Source: Halichoerus grypus (Eukaryota; Chordata; Mammalia; Carnivora; Phocidae). Taken from it: a stretch of 64,000 nt of DNA. Each line of letters starts with the position of its first letter. The stretch's first letter is position 1. The position numbers and the translations under genes are program-made. Shown piece by piece: positions 1 to 13,292 of the stretch. The DNA lies in contig NC_135714.1 in NCBI RefSeq assembly GCF_964656455.1, positions 57,747,850 to 57,811,849 of the forward strand, written 5' to 3'. The notes below the pieces were generated by a model. It made no database searches, was not told where the DNA came from, and was given only the letters and a program-made list of their open reading frames with translations.

Positions 1-1735
1 TTCAAATCCTTAACACTTCTCGGTCTCACTGAGTCCTGCAGGGATCATTTTCTCCTTGGATTATATCCTCCAACCACTTCTGGTTTTGCTACTGTCCCTT
101 GCATTCTTTTCTCCTGGCAGCCATGCTTCTACCATCATTGTTAGCTCACTTTTTTAACTAATTTGCCTATCTCACCTTTGATAAATTCCTATTTCCAGCA
201 TAAAAGCATCCATCCCAAGTGTAAAAGTATTTGTTTGGCAACTAAAGAGCAAAACTGCTCTTTCAATTTTTACAGTCCCCTTCCTGGTGGAATGTGGGAC
301 ACATTCACCCAGAGCTATGTTGGAGAGTATATATAAATGATATTCTCAAAAACATTTCTCCCCTGTAACAAACCAGATCCTAAGCTTTAGGACCAGTTGT
401 TAGCTATCTCCATCTGAGTTGCCTACCTATTTTCACCAGAAACTAGCAATCAATAATTGTCTTTCTTAATTGCTTAAGATGCCTTAATCCCAGTGGCCTG
501 GGTGCCTGTTAATCATTCTCCACTATTTTTTACTGTAAACTTTGGTAAGTATAATGTATATTCAGAAAAGTACTCACAGCAAAGTGTCCAGTTCAGTGAA
601 TCCATTCACTGTTGTTAGTTAGTTGGCTAGTTAGTTAATTAGCTTTCCCCAAAAGTCTTGGAGAAGGAGTCCTGATAACAGTCCCTGATACCCTAACATC
701 TTTGATGTGAACAGAAAGATTCTCTCCACTCCTCTAGGGCTGCTCACACATACTCATATCCACATGCTTTTGCTACATAAATAATGAGTTAGAGTCATCA
801 TTGGTAATCTATGTCATGAAGGAATTTTGAAGACTTGATATTTAGTTTATACCCTTGCACACATTGATTTTTATTAAGTAGCACTTCTTATTTGCATGAA
901 AGCATCTCAGGGATAGAATACTTATTAAGCCCATGTACCACACTCCAAAGGACATATTTGTATGGTTCACTAGAGTCATATTTATAATGGACTCAAGACA
1001 ACTCCAGAAATGGGGTGGGATGGGGGAGGAACTGGCTTCAAATCAGACCAAGAAGTCCTTTCATGTCTTCATTCATAATTCACCATATGCTGTGCTTCCT
1101 TTCACCACTGCCTTTAAAAATCAAGAGATAAAGATACTGGATTTATAGCTAAATATAAATTTCCATATAGCCAAATCTTTCCTGCTTTCTCATTACCAAA
1201 AAATGGAAATTATTCCAAAAAGTGGCATTCCAATGTCTGTCTCTGTCCAATGTCTCTGAGGAAGACAACTGTACCCATATTTAATTCAGAGGAAAGTGGA
1301 TGGTAAATAAACAAAAGAGAAGTATTCCGTTTCTTTCTTGCAGCAAAACACAACCAATCATTTCCTCTTTTTTAACCTTCCAATTTTGTATTTAATTAAA
1401 ATATCAGCCTCTTATTTTCCAAAACTACCCCTGAACATGGTCTATCCCAGCTGTAACCCTACAACTGTCCATCTATCTTCAGATAAAGCTATCATTCCTA
1501 TTTAAAGAATGCTATGGAAATCCTTTTTTGCCCCATTCATTACTGAACAATATTTTATTCTTCATTTTTATTCTCTTGGTCCAGTGAGCATACTCCCAAA
1601 ACTAAAAGGATCAAACGATGATGAGAGTCTGAGATAGGCTTTATTTAGATCATTAGGTTTTTTTTTCTAGAATGTTTTTTACTCTGCACCATTTTTTCCC
1701 TTTAAATGTTTTTTTAATTTAATTTAATTAATTTA
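1..1735. other. Intergenic, nothing recognised
   Basis: AT-rich DNA without splice-flanked coding sequence or a repeat I can name. Small reading frames look random. The last 50 bases (1685-1740) are a T/AATT-rich low-complexity run leading into an L1 fragment. Confidence 0.6.
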
Positions 1736-1739
1736 AATT

Positions 1740-2608
1740 AACAGACATTTCTCCAAAGAAGACATACAAATGGCTAACAGACACATGAAAAATGCTCAAC
1801 ATCACTCGGCATCAGGGAAATACAAATCAAAACTGCAATGACATACTACCTCACACCTGTCAGAATGGCTAAAATTAACAACTCAGGAAACAAAAGATGC
1901 TGGTGAAGATGCAGAGGAAGGGGAACCCTCTTACACTGTTGGTAGGAATGCAAACTGGTGCAGCCACTGTGGAAAACAGCATGGAGTTTCCTCAAAAAGT
2001 TAAAAATAGAACTACCTTAAAGCCCAGCAATCGCACTACTAGGTATTTATCCAAAGGATACAAAAATAGTGATTTGAAGGGGCATATGCACCCCACTGTT
2101 TACAGCAGCAATGTCCACAATAGACAATCTATGGAAAGAGCTCAGATGTCCATCGACAGATGAATGGATAAAGAAGATGCAGTATATATACACAATGGAA
2201 TATTACTCAGCCATCAAAAGGATGAAATCTTGCCATTTGCAATGACATGGATGGAACTAGAGGGTATTAGGCTAAGCAAAATAAGTCAGTCAGACAAAGA
2301 CAAAAACCATATGATTTCAGTCATGTAGAATTTAAGAACAAAACAGATGAACATAGGGGAAGGGAAGGAAAAATAAAATAAGATAAAAACAGAGAGGGAG
2401 GCATGAGACTCTTAACTGTAGGGAACAAACTGATGGGTCCTGGAGGGGAGGTGGATGGGGGATGGGGTAACTGGGTGATGGGCATTAAGGAGGGCAATTG
2501 ATGTAATGAGCAGTGGGTGTTACATGCAACTGAGGAATCACTAAATTCTATCCCTGAAACTAATAATACACTATATGTTAACTAAATTGAATTTAAATAA
2601 AAAATTAA
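1740..2608 (+). mobile_element. L1 LINE 3' fragment (end of ORF2 and 3' UTR)
   Basis: Starts in the late ORF2 sequence (ACAGACATTTCTCCAAAGAA) and runs through the ORF2 C-terminal region and a G-rich 3' UTR to an AATAAA/A-rich end at about 2600. The frame is broken by several small changes, so it is a dead copy. A CAN-SINE abuts its tail at 2609. Confidence 0.85.
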
Positions 2609-2789
2609 GGGGCGTCTGGGTGGCTCATTTGGTTGAGCTTCTGACTCTTGATTTGGGCTAGGGTCATGATCTTGGGGTTGTGGGATCCAGCCTTCTACTT
2701 TACCTCTCCCTCTGCTTCTCCCCCAACTCCTGCGCTCACTCTTTCTCTTTCAAGTAAATAAATAAAATCATTTAAAAAATTTTAAAAAG
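2609..2789 (+). mobile_element. CAN-SINE, plus strand
   Basis: tRNA-derived head GGGGCGTCTGGGTGGCTCA, C/T-rich middle and AAATAAATAAAATCA tail. It sits in or directly after the A-rich end of the preceding L1, a common SINE landing site. Confidence 0.85.
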
Positions 2790-3835
2790 TCTCATTAATT
2801 TTTTTTGCTCCCATTTAGATAACTACACTTTTTAAAAAAAATCATAGAACCTGATTTTTCACATATACAATCCCCTCCATACCACCACAACACTACCATA
2901 GTTGCTTTGTGGAGAACAGGTGTGCTGGGATTTCTTAACACATTCACACTGCTGCTGTAGGGTCTGAGAGTATGGGAGATATGAGAGTCTGGGACTCTAA
3001 ATGACTGCCCTCCCCCAACACAAATATGAATATGTTGAAATTATTTAGACATTCTTAACACATTTATTTCACTGCTCTTGAATCAAGTGAAGCCTCAACC
3101 CCCACTTTTTTTTTATTATGTTCAGTTAGCCAGCATATAGTACGTTTTAATGAATTGTAAATTTTCATGAAAAAACAGAACTATCTCCTGACACGAGTAA
3201 TCCTATTTCACTGTTATTTAGGTCAAATGATAAAACATGCCCAATGGGCCTAGAGTGATCTAGTAAAGCGCCAGATCATAGGAAAAGACAGTAGTATGCC
3301 CTGTGGGCAAGCAAGAAATATGAATCTATAAGTGAGCAGGAAATCTGAGTCAGCACTCTTAAAACATGCAGCTGAATTTAATTCTCATCTGCCATATATA
3401 TGTCTTTAAAATGTTATGATTATTATTTAAAAGTTTACAAAGCACAGATTTTTAGGGCAGTGAAACTATTCTGTAAGAAACTGTAATAGTAGATACACGT
3501 CATTGTACATCTGTCCAAACCCACAGAATGTACAGCACCAAGAGTGGATCCTAATGTAGACTATAAAACTTTGGGTGACAATGATGTATCAATGCAGGTT
3601 CATCAACTGCAAGAAACATGCCACTCTACTGTGGGATACTCATACTGGGGGAGGCTGTGAGTATGGGAGGACAGGGAGTACATCTACTTAAAAAAAAAGT
3701 TTTCTATCTGGATATTTTTTCACTTAATATTACATCATATGGAATAAACTACATTACGTCTTCTCGCTGCTCTCAAACTCTTCTCTAAATGGCTAAGGGA
3801 TCACATTGTGATGGCTTCCAACATCCCTACAACTT
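2790..3835. other. Intergenic with a short minus-strand L1 tail
   Basis: A minus-strand L1 3' end of about 40 bp lies at about 3107-3148 (T-run, then ATTATGTTCAGTTAGCCAGC). Otherwise nothing is recognised. Confidence 0.55.
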
Positions 3836-3854
3836 TGGACAAATCACTGTTTCT

Positions 3855-4061
3855 TTTTTTTTTTTTTTGTTAAGACTTTATTTACTTATTTGACAGAGAG
3901 ACAGCGAGAGAGGGAACACAAGCAGGGGGAAAGGGAGAGGAAGAGGGAGAAGCAGGCTTCCCGCTGAGCAGGGAGCCGGATATGGGGCTTGATCCCAGGA
4001 CCCTGGGATCATGACCTGGGCGGAAGGCAGATGCTTAACGACTGAGCCACCCAGGCATCCC
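3855..4061 (-). mobile_element. CAN-SINE, minus strand, with target-site duplication
   Basis: Begins with a T-run and AAGACTTTATTTACTTATTT, and ends GAGCCACCCAGGCATCC. Flanking direct repeats of about 19 bp with one mismatch (TGGACAAATCACTGTTTCT at 3836-3854, copy at 4062-4080) mark the insertion. Confidence 0.92.
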
Positions 4062-4370
4062 TGGAAAAATCACTGTTTCTGAATGTCTTGTTTTAAAGAG
4101 ATTTGTAGTCTTTTCTCACACATTTCCTGCACCTACACGTCTCCTCGTTGCATGCAACTTGTCTCCATTTATTGTCACATTGCCTAATAGTCAGAGATGA
4201 AATCAGCTTTTCTAAAATCTGCCTTTATTTTTAGCAACTTTTTTTTGAGTCTGTATGAAAGAAAGAGTTGCAGAATTAGGTAATACTGGTCCCCTTCTCT
4301 CCAATCTTTTCACACCACCCAATCAATTCTACAAGCTCCTGTTAGAGATATCTTTTTAAAGAGCCCAAAC

Positions 4371-4840
4371 CCACTCAATGTATTTTTTTGGTTGAAAACT
4401 TTGGCTGGCTCCCAGGTTTATGCTGGCATGCCATAAGCACCCTTCTCAATCTGACCTGCACTTACCTTTTCTCTTTGTCGTTCCCCCAATAGATCATGGC
4501 ACTCTCCCACTTCAACGATCACTTTTCCCTCTTCTGCCTGGAAGAAAGTGTTTATACATCCTTGCATTTCAACTTATCTTCTCAGTGAAACCCTCCTTAG
4601 CCCCCCGAGATAACAGCAATTAATGCAATCCCTCTTCTGGTTTTATCACCAGCATGAAACTTTGTTGTGTTATTATTCACGTAGCTGTCTTTCCACTGGA
4701 CTGTAAGAAGCTTGGGGCCAATTGACCTTAGTTATTTTTATATTCCCAACTTCTACCTGGGTGGCTGGCACTGAAATAGGTATCCTGAGAAGTCCAGGAT
4801 TGTTTGATAAATGCATTCACATAATCAATACCTATGAGTA
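4371..4840 (+). mobile_element. L2 LINE 3' relic
   Basis: Old, diverged sequence with L2 landmarks: GGCTGGCTCCCAG, a later CCACTGGACTGTAAG and a closing GGCTGGCACTGAAATAGG. A 67-codon reading frame inside it is incidental. Confidence 0.6.
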
Positions 4841-5320
4841 GTTCACCTGACCAAAGAGAGGAGCCAGAACTCTCTAATCTCATCTATGAAAGGAAGCAAT
4901 AAGGGTTTTCCTTATTTCTGCTTGGTTGGTGAGAGTGTGTACATTTTACTTTTATTATAATTTTTCAAGGGACATAATTTAACCTCTTCTAATCAATTTA
5001 GTTTAGAAGAGCATATTTTCCCTTAGTCATGAAAACGCTACATAAGTTTGATTAATGATTATCCACAGATTCATCCATCTATTCAGTCACTCAAATATAT
5101 TTTGTATCTTCCATGTGGAACAAATGAAATTCTTCTTTTTATCCATGAGTTTTATCTGGGAGACAGAGAACAAGACTTTTAATATCAATCTCACAAGTAG
5201 AGTACAAAATGTCTCTGAAAATTCAAAATCTTATGAAAATTTTGATATCAGCCAAATCTAACTCTCATGAGTTCCACAAGAATCAGCCCCTGCAGTTCTC
5301 ACTAAATAATGCTTTCCTTC

Positions 5321-6057
5321 GAAAGAAACAACAAATGTTGGAGAGGTTGTGGAGAAAGGGGAACCCTCTTACACTGTTGGTGGGAATGCAAGTTGGTACA
5401 GCCACTTTGGAAAACAGTGTGGAGGTGCCTCAAAAATCGAAAAATAGAGCTACCCTATGACCCAGCAATTGCACTACTGGGTATCTACCCCAAAGACACA
5501 GATGTAGTGGAAAGAAGGGCCATATGCACCCTAATGTTCATAGCAGCAATGTCCGCAATAGCCAAACTGTGGAAAGAGCCAAGATGCCCTTCAACAGATG
5601 AATGGATAAAGAAGATGTGGTCCATATATACAATGGAATATTACTCAGCCATCAGAAAGGATGAATACCCAACTTTTACATCAACATGGATGGGACTGGA
5701 GGAGATTATGCTAAGTGAAATAAGTCAAGCACAGGAAGTCAATTATCATATGGTTTCACTTATTTGTGGAACATAAGGAATAGCATGGAGGACATTAGGA
5801 GAAGGTAGGGAAAAATGGAGGGGGGGAATTGGAGCGAGAGATGAATCATGAGAGACTATGGACTCTGAGAAACAAACAGGGTTTTAGAGGGGAGGGGGAG
5901 GGGGGATTGGTTAGCCCGGTGATGGGTATTAAGGAGGGCACGTACTGCATGGAGCACTGGGTGTTATACGAAAACAATGGATCGTGGATCACCACATCAA
6001 AAACCCCAATGATGTATTGTATGGTGACTAACATAACATAATAAAATTAAAAAAAAA
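5321..6057 (+). mobile_element. 5'-truncated L1 insertion with intact duplication and A-tail
   Basis: The element starts at GAAAGAAACAACAAATGTTG, covers the C-terminal part of ORF2 (an open frame of about 150 codons to the stop near 5776) and the 3' UTR, and ends AATAAAATTAAAAAAA. A 17-bp duplication, AAATAATGCTTTCCTTC, lies at 5304-5320 and 6058-6074. The intact frame segment and clean duplication suggest a fairly young copy. It carries no reverse transcriptase or endonuclease core and cannot move. Confidence 0.92.
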
Positions 6058-6218
6058 AAATAATGCTTTCCTTCAGCAGCTTAAAGCCAAAACCAGTCTA
6101 ATGGGTTTCAGGAAAGAGTCGTGGTTTCAGAAAATGAGAAAATATGATGATATAGTGTTGAATGCTACCCATCCCTGCTGCCACCACCACCACTCACCAG
6201 TCCCCTTCTCATCTGCTG

Positions 6219-6219
<1 letters not shown>

Positions 6220-6250
<31 letters not shown>
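6220..6250. repeat. (CA)n microsatellite
   Basis: About 15 uninterrupted CA units, preceded by a short CCACCACCACCACT run. Confidence 0.97.
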
Positions 6251-6252
<2 letters not shown>

Positions 6253-6479
6253 CCTTACATCTCCCCTTTTGAGCAAGGCTGCTGACAGAGGCATATACAG
6301 ATGCACAATTACTCTTACAGTAGTTTTTCAGGTATACTTACATAGCACGGAACCAGGTTAAATAGGGTCAGTCAGGTTCCAAAACTTTTCCTGACTTACA
6401 GGAACCTTAGTTTCTTAGGAACCCAGATGAAAAAGTTATCAGGTTGAAACATATGTCTGAGTTTTATGAGAAATTCATT

Positions 6480-6610
6480 GGGCTGGAAGTCACTGGACTT
6501 GAATTCTCATGTTGATTCTACCATGGTGATCTTAAAGCAAATTTCTACATTTCTAAATCTTAATTCACTCACCTACCATAGGACATAATTGTCCAGTCTG
6601 TATTTTTTGT
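6480..6610 (+). mobile_element. MIR SINE relic
   Basis: Follows the MIR order: GACTTGAATTCTCAT, then a weak splice-like core and CTAAATCTTAATTCACTCACC. Strongly diverged. Confidence 0.45.
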
Positions 6611-9294
6611 ATCAGGGTTTACAAACTCTTCAAGGTATGTGGATATGTGCTAGATGCTACACAAAGGTGCAGGATAAATAGGGACCATTATACTTAATGG
6701 TAAGTAATTTTAAAAACTACTTTTATTAGAAAACAAGTAAAGATATAATTTGATATCAACTTAAAGTTGCAGAAATACTTAAAGATAAAATAGTGAACTT
6801 CAAAGACATTATATATTATGCTCATTCTGAGTGGAACTTTCTCTGTGCCTCCATACATCTGCTGAATTGGCCCTTTCTCCTCTGCAATAGAAGTCCTCTA
6901 GTGAAAAATGATGGCAAAATACTGATACTCTCCAAAATCCTTTCTATATCTTTTCATCCTATGATTCTTCTGTATTAAATGGAAAACAGCAAGTTTGCCA
7001 GTTTGATTTAAACCCTAGTTATAGCTCACTATTAAAACATAATGCTTTGCATGGAGAGAAGGTAAAATCCCTGATTGAGGTATATCACAATCCTAGTCAA
7101 AAGTCCTTTCTTTGTGGTAGGGAAAGGAAGAAACAGAAGTACGATGCGAGGAGATTCTGGCAATTGTGCACTCCCACAGGTGAGGGAAGAAAGCAGGAGT
7201 GAAAAGTAAAGAAAATGTGTAGAACTAGCCTGGAAACGTGGCTGGCAGTAAATGGATCTGTCTCAGAGAGGAGGAGCAGAGATGGCATGCTCCCTTCAGG
7301 AATGGTAAGAAAAGTAGACTTTAGTAAATATAGTCCAGGTAGCTTCATTACTTTGGTTCCGGATGTCTGTGAGAAGGAAAGGCCTTGAAAGTTTAAATAA
7401 ATAATTCATAGAGAGCTTCTTCAAATTATACCATCCCCTCTCTCCATATTTCCTGTGTACAGATTAATATAATTGTAAATCTTGGTGTAATATATCCAGT
7501 TTTCATGATGAATATGATGCTTTTGACTACTGCAACTAACCATAATCTATCCAGTTGACTCTAAAATCCTTGAAATCAAGGATGCATATCCCCACAGACA
7601 AATGTGGTATGTTCAGATAGTTTATCTTGACAGTCTCCACCAGCCAAGAAGAAAATGCCTCATTGTCATTCATTAGGACTTTTATAAAATGGGAACTTAT
7701 CAGAAGAAACAAGTCTAAATCAAGCTCCACAAAATAAAAAACAAAATGCACTCTTGGAAGATACATTCATGGGAAAATATTTTCTGCCACTTTAATTTCT
7801 ACTAATGTTGTGATAATGGGGTTTGTACCAAAATACTAAACAAAGAAACAAGGAATCTTTACAGGTAGAACTGCAATTTAGCTGTATGTGCGTCTGGCAA
7901 CATGGTCATTTGTATATATTAAGAAGAGTGTGTGGAAAAATAATATACTGAATAGATTATCCGTGATTTATGAAAAGAAATCAATATCTGCTACCAAATT
8001 TATAGGCTCAGCATATTCTGTGTGTCTTATTGCTTCACCTATTTATTAAAATAAAGATGAGAAAAGTAAAAATGGAAGATAATTTTTTTTATGGCAGAGA
8101 TGGATGTCATAAAATACCTGGTAAAATAATTAGAACAGATAAATTCATGAGCAAACTAGAAATTTCTATTCTGTGCACATAGTTCTAATGCACCTGGAGA
8201 AGAAAACATTTCAAAGTCTTGGCTATAGTGTTTTCTGTGGAGAACAATAAAGTTCTGAAACCTTCACTGGTCTCTCCAAACAATTTGATCTTCAAAGCCC
8301 CGGTATCATTTGGGTTCAGGTTTCCATAGAAACTGCCTTTATGTACCACCATGCCTGTTTCAGCTGGCCAAAGAACAGCTGCCAACAGGCCTTAGGTGTG
8401 AATACCAAGGGCTGGAAGCAACATATTTTCCATGGAGAAAGTCCATCTTTGGAATTCACTTTTTCAGTTGGTTTCACCAAGTTCAGGAATATTGGCCTTC
8501 AGGCCATAGAATAAAGCCCAATTACCTGATACTCATGGGAATATTTACTGGTAAAATAAACATCAAGTCACAACATTATTAAAATGAAATAAGTATCTTG
8601 GCTTAAATTCTCAAAATTCTTTGACTTCGTTTTGAATAGTTCCAAGCATGCTAACGTGTGTTGAAACTATAATTAAGTCCTCCCACTTCTCCATGAAAAA
8701 TTCAAGACTGCCTAAATAATGAAGGTTCCTTTGCAAATGAAGGGGATTTAGAACAACTGGCAATGAGTTATTAAAAAAATTAAGTTCTCAGAACTAGAAC
8801 ATTTATCTGTTTTGCACATCTGGAGAGCTAAAGTAGGAACACAGAAATTCCCATCAAGTGCACTGGTTCATGGAGATGCCCAGGGAAGGATCAACCCTTC
8901 TCCAATCCATGGAAGCAGAGTCTGCATTTCAGTTGGAGAATAGCCCACCATCTTTAGGAAACAGATTTTACTATGACCAAGCCTCAACTCAAACGTCGCC
9001 TCCTCAGAGGCCTTCCATATACATTATAGGTAAAGTAGTGCCCACATCAAAGTGACTCTCAACTGCTTTTTCATAGTAGAACTGGTAGAAGAATCAGAAA
9101 ACTTGAAAGTAGGTCATCTGAGATTATACAGAAAGGAAGATGAATGAAAAAAATGAACAGAGCCTCTGACAGCTGTGGGAAACTCTCAAGCTACCAATGT
9201 ATGTACAATAGGAATCACAGAGGAAAGAATAGAATGTTAAGGGGCAGAAAAAATGTGAAGAAATAGTGGCCAATAACTTCTCAAATTCGATTTT

Positions 9295-10850
9295 TAAAAA
9301 AAGTTGATCTAATGTTCAACTACTATTTGACAAGGGAGCCAAGAATAATCAATGGGGAAAGGATAGTCTCTTCCATAAATGGTGCTGGGAAACCAAACAG
9401 CCACAAGCAGAAAAATGAAATTGAGTGTCTTACAGCACTCAAAAAATTAACCTGAAATGAATTAAAGACATAAATTTAAGACCTGAAACTAAAACTCCTA
9501 GAAAAAAAAACATAGGGAAAATCTCCTTGACCTAAGTCTTGGATATGACAATGATCTCTTGGATATGACACCAAAAGCACAAGCAACAAAGGCAAAAATA
9601 AACAAGTGGGACTACATCAAACTAAAAAGCTTCTGCAAAGAAACCATCAACAAAGTGAAAGGGCAGCCTATGGGATGGGAGAGACTATTTGCAAACCACA
9701 TATCAGATAAGAAGTTAATATCCAGAATATACAAATAAATCATATAAATCAATAGCAAAAAGCAAACAATCTGATTAGAAAATGGGCAGAGGAACTGAAT
9801 AGACATTTTTCCCAATGAAAGCACACAGATGGCCAACAAGTATGAAAAACTGATCAACATCAGTCATCATCAGGGAAATGCAAGTCACAACCACAATGAG
9901 ATATCACCTCAGTCCTGTTAGAATGGCTATCCTCAAGAAAATCCTTGGTGAGGATGTGAGGAAAAGAGAACTGTTGTGTACTGCTGGTGGAAATGTAAAT
10001 TGGTCCCACCACTATGGAAAACAGTGTGGAGGTTCCTCAAAAAATTAAAAATAGAACAACCATATGATCCAGCAATCCCACTCTGGGTCTATGTCCAAAG
10101 GAAATGAAAACAGGATCTTGAAGAGATACTGCACTTCCATGTTCATTGCAGCATTATTTACAGTAGCCAAGATATGGAAACAACCTAAGTGAACACTGAT
10201 ATATCAATGGATAAAGAAGATGTATTAAATATATAATTAAATATATTTATATGTGTATGTATTTATATGTTAAACATATTTAGTATATTTCTATAATATA
10301 TTAAATTTATTTATTAAATATATTTAATGATATATAAATATTATATTTATACATAATAAAATATTATTCAGCCATCAGAAAGAAGGAAATCCTTTCATTT
10401 GCAACAACATGAATGTTCCTTGAGGACATTAGCTAAGTGAAATAAGTCAGACACAAAAGAAAAATATTGTATGATGTACACGGAATCTAAAAAAGCTGAG
10501 CTTATAGAAACAGAGAGTAGAATGGTAGTTAACAGGGGCTGGGAGGTAGGGGAAATAGGGAGGTGCTGGTCAATGGGTACAAACTTAGAAGATGAATAAG
10601 TTCTGGGGATCTAATGCACAGCACTGTGATTCTATGACGTACACTTGAAAATTGCTGAAACGGTACATCTTAAATATTCTCACCACAAAAAAGAAATGGT
10701 AATTATGTGACATGATGGAGGTCTTAGCTAACAATATGATGGTGATCATATTACAATATGTAAATACATCAAATCAATACATTATACACCTTAAAATTAC
10801 ACAATGTTATATGTCAATTATAGCTCAATAAATTTGGGGAAAATTAATCT
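9295..10850 (+). mobile_element. Older L1 LINE 3' fragment
   Basis: Long stretch of ORF2 3' half and 3' UTR. Recognisable pieces include AATAATCAATGGGGAAAGGA, GGTGCTGGGAAACC, GACTACATCAAACTAAAAAG and GTATGATGTACACGGAATCT. It ends AATTACACAATGTTATATGTCAATTATAGC. Many stops and shifts break the frame. A local AT microsatellite-like expansion (10220-10360) interrupts it. Confidence 0.85.
10220..10360. repeat. AT-rich low-complexity expansion inside L1
   Basis: Repeated ATATTTA/TAAATAT motifs over about 140 bp in place of ordinary L1 ORF2 sequence. Confidence 0.7.
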
Positions 10851-11916
10851 ACATATCCAACAAGCCCAAGAACTCCAAGTAGGATACACTCAAAGATCAA
10901 GTATTTTTTTTTTTTACTGCTGAATTTGCAGATCTTAAAACAGTGTCTACTCTCAATAAATATAATATTTGTTGAATCAGTAAATGAATTCATTTTCATT
11001 TCACAAATGAAAAACCTGAAGCCCAGAGGAGCACAGTAATTTTCCCAAAGTCAAACAGTCGGTGATGAAGTCTGGTTTTAAACCCAGGCGGTCTGCCAAC
11101 AAAACCTTCAATCTTAATCTCATGCTAGTCTACATCATGTACCAGCCCTTGTGGTGTTAAAATATTCAGAATATGCATCTTTTTGAAATCCATGTTGAAT
11201 AATTAAACATCTACTTTTGCCTCCCTTTGCTTCCATCTGAATATATTCATTCATAGATAATGAAATAAGGACAAATGAGTAGAGCCAATTTTAGTCTCAA
11301 ATTGCCCCAATCCTGCCTCTGTGCTCTCATGCCTAAATCACAAGGACAGGAAAGGCCTTACAATGAAAAGGAATTTTCCTGAAATTAGATAATTACTATG
11401 TATAAGTCCGTGCTGATAAATCTCAAAATCTCAACGAAATAAAAGGTTGAGAGGGAAAATATATGTAATCAAATATCAAACAAGAAAAAATGAATAAGCT
11501 TTGAAGAAACTGAAAGGTATCACCTAATTATCTCCAGTAAAAGATTTTAGGACCAGATATTTTTACTGGTAAGTAATCTAGTTCATTTTATTAAGCTAGT
11601 ATGACCAAAATAGCAAAGGTGACCAAAGAGAGTCCAAAATACAAGTTATAAATCAGTCTTACTTATATGGATTAGAAAAGGGCAAAATAAAAACAAAGTA
11701 AATTGATCAGCAGACTGAAGCAAACATCTAACATAATCGAATAACATTGATTTAAAGAGTCCAATACTTGTTTAATATTAGAAAATCTATAAATCTTTCC
11801 TTAAACCTACAAGTCAAAGAACAAAATCATACAATCATCAGAAGATACTAACAAGGAATCTGAATGTCAGAAACCCATTCTTAAGGGAAAAAAAAGTAAC
11901 TTAAAAACTAGAATTA
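10851..11916. other. Intergenic with a MIR relic
   Basis: Apart from the MIR at about 10985-11120 and a T-run at 10903-10914, no feature was recognised. Confidence 0.55.
10985..11120 (-). mobile_element. MIR SINE relic
   Basis: Reverse-oriented MIR: AAAAACCTGAAGCCCAGAGG, then TTTTCCCAAAGTCAAACAGT and TTAAACCCAGGCGGTCTG. Confidence 0.65.
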
Positions 11917-12117
11917 GGGTGCCTGGGTGGCTCAGTCGGTTAAGTGTCTGCCTTTAGCTTAGGTCATGATCCTAGGGTCCTGGGATCGAGTCCCATATTA
12001 GGCTCCCTGCTCAGCGGGGAGTCTGCTTCTCCCTCTCCCTCTGCCCCTCTCCCCTCCCCCCCATGCTCGTAGGCGCACGTGCTCTCTCTCTCTCTCGCAA
12101 AAATAATTTTAAAAAAA
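11917..12117 (+). mobile_element. CAN-SINE, plus strand
   Basis: Head GGGTGCCTGGGTGGCTCAGT, then GGTTAAGTGTCTGCC, a TCCC-rich middle and a CTCTCTCTCTCGCAAAAATAA tail region. Confidence 0.92.
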
Positions 12118-12320
12118 GCCCTAGAACTAGAAGGAAATTATTTAATGTGCAAATATTTTAAAATAATAACCTTATGTTAAACATATATTTAGAGTCATTT
12201 CTATAAATAATAAACAAGCAAAGATATCTACCCACTATCACCCTTGATCTAGTAGAGCTATGCAAATGGAGAGGACAAATTATCATTATACTAGAAGATG
12301 AAATCAGAACTGTTTACATA

Positions 12321-12560
12321 AGGGTGCCTGGGTGGCTCAGTCAGTTAAATGTCTAACTATTGGTTTCAGCTCAGGTCATGATCTCAGAGTCATGAGATCA
12401 AGCCCTTGACTGCTCTGGGCTCAGTAGGGAGTCAGCTTGAGATTCTTTCCCCCTCCCTTTCCCTCCCTTTCCCTCCTGCTCTGCTCCTCCCCCTGCTCAT
12501 GGGCAAGTATGTGTGCTCTCTCTCAAATAAATAAAACCTTAAAAAAATAAAAATAAATAA
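12321..12560 (+). mobile_element. CAN-SINE, plus strand, with target-site duplication
   Basis: Head GGGTGCCTGGGTGGCTCAGT, a duplicated CCCTTTCCCTCCCTTTCCC segment and an AAATAAATAAAACC tail. AACTGTTTACATA (12308-12320) and AACTGTTTACACA (from 12561) flank it. Confidence 0.92.
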
Positions 12561-12773
12561 AACTGTTTACACAAAAGTGATAGATAATTAATTGAAAATC
12601 TCAACTTTAGTATTCAAGTCTAAGATACAATATATATCCACATTTTCTTGTATACCAGAAAGTATGTTAGAAAAATGCAATAGAATATATATTCTACTGA
12701 CAGTGCTATTAAACACATATAAAATATCTAGAAATACCCTAAAAATATGAGGAACTACATAAAAAAATGACAT

Positions 12774-12976
12774 TTTTTTTAAAGATTTATGTATTTATTT
12801 TTAAAGAGCGAGAGAGAGAGTGGGGGAGGGGCAGAGGGAGAGGAAGAGAAACCCAAACAGACTCCCCTGCTGAGCCCAGAGCCTGAGGCAGGGGCTCCAT
12901 CCCAGGACCCTGAGATCATGACCTGAGCCAAAACCAAGAGTCCGAAGCTTAACCTACTGAGCCACCCAGGTGCCTC
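12774..12976 (-). mobile_element. CAN-SINE, minus strand
   Basis: T-run and AAAGATTTATGTATTTATTT at the left, GAGCCACCCAGGTGCCTC at the right, with the short flanking repeat AAAATGACAT/AAAACATGACAT. Confidence 0.9.
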
Positions 12977-13065
12977 AAAACATGACATATTTTTACTATA
13001 AAGTGTGAAAAAGAAGGAAGTGGAGGGAATAAGAGGAAAAGAAAACATGGTGAGAGACATATTTT

Positions 13066-13282
13066 CTTTTTTTTTTAATTTACAATCAATTAACATATAG
13101 TGTATTATTAGTTTCAGAGGTAGAGTTTTGTGATTCATCAGTTGCATAGAACACACAGTGCTCATCACATCACCTGCCCTCCTTAATGCCCACCATCCAG
13201 TTCCCCCAACCCCCCCCCACCTCCCCTCCCGCAACCCTCAGTTTGTTTCCTAGAGTTAAGAGTCTCTTATGGTTTCTCTTTA
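13066..13282 (-). mobile_element. L1 3' UTR fragment, minus strand
   Basis: T-run, then CAATTAACATATAGTGTATT and TGCTCATCACATCACCTGCC, then a C-rich tract. This is the reverse of the carnivore L1 3' UTR also seen on the plus strand near 2400-2600. Confidence 0.85.
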
Positions 13283-13292
13283 ATGGAAAAAT

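Larger units (their letters stand above)
6075..9290. other. Intergenic, mostly unassigned
   Basis: Holds a (CA)n microsatellite (6220-6250) and a probable MIR (about 6480-6610). The rest is AT-rich sequence in which I recognise no gene or repeat. Confidence 0.55.

Noticed and set aside
2609..2680. tRNA gene in SINE heads
   Set aside because: The tRNA-Lys-like heads have A/B-box-like pieces but no cloverleaf or mature 3' end; they are SINE promoters.
12779..13234. 151-codon minus-strand open frame
   Set aside because: It runs through a SINE and an L1 3' UTR, so it is a chance reading of repeats.
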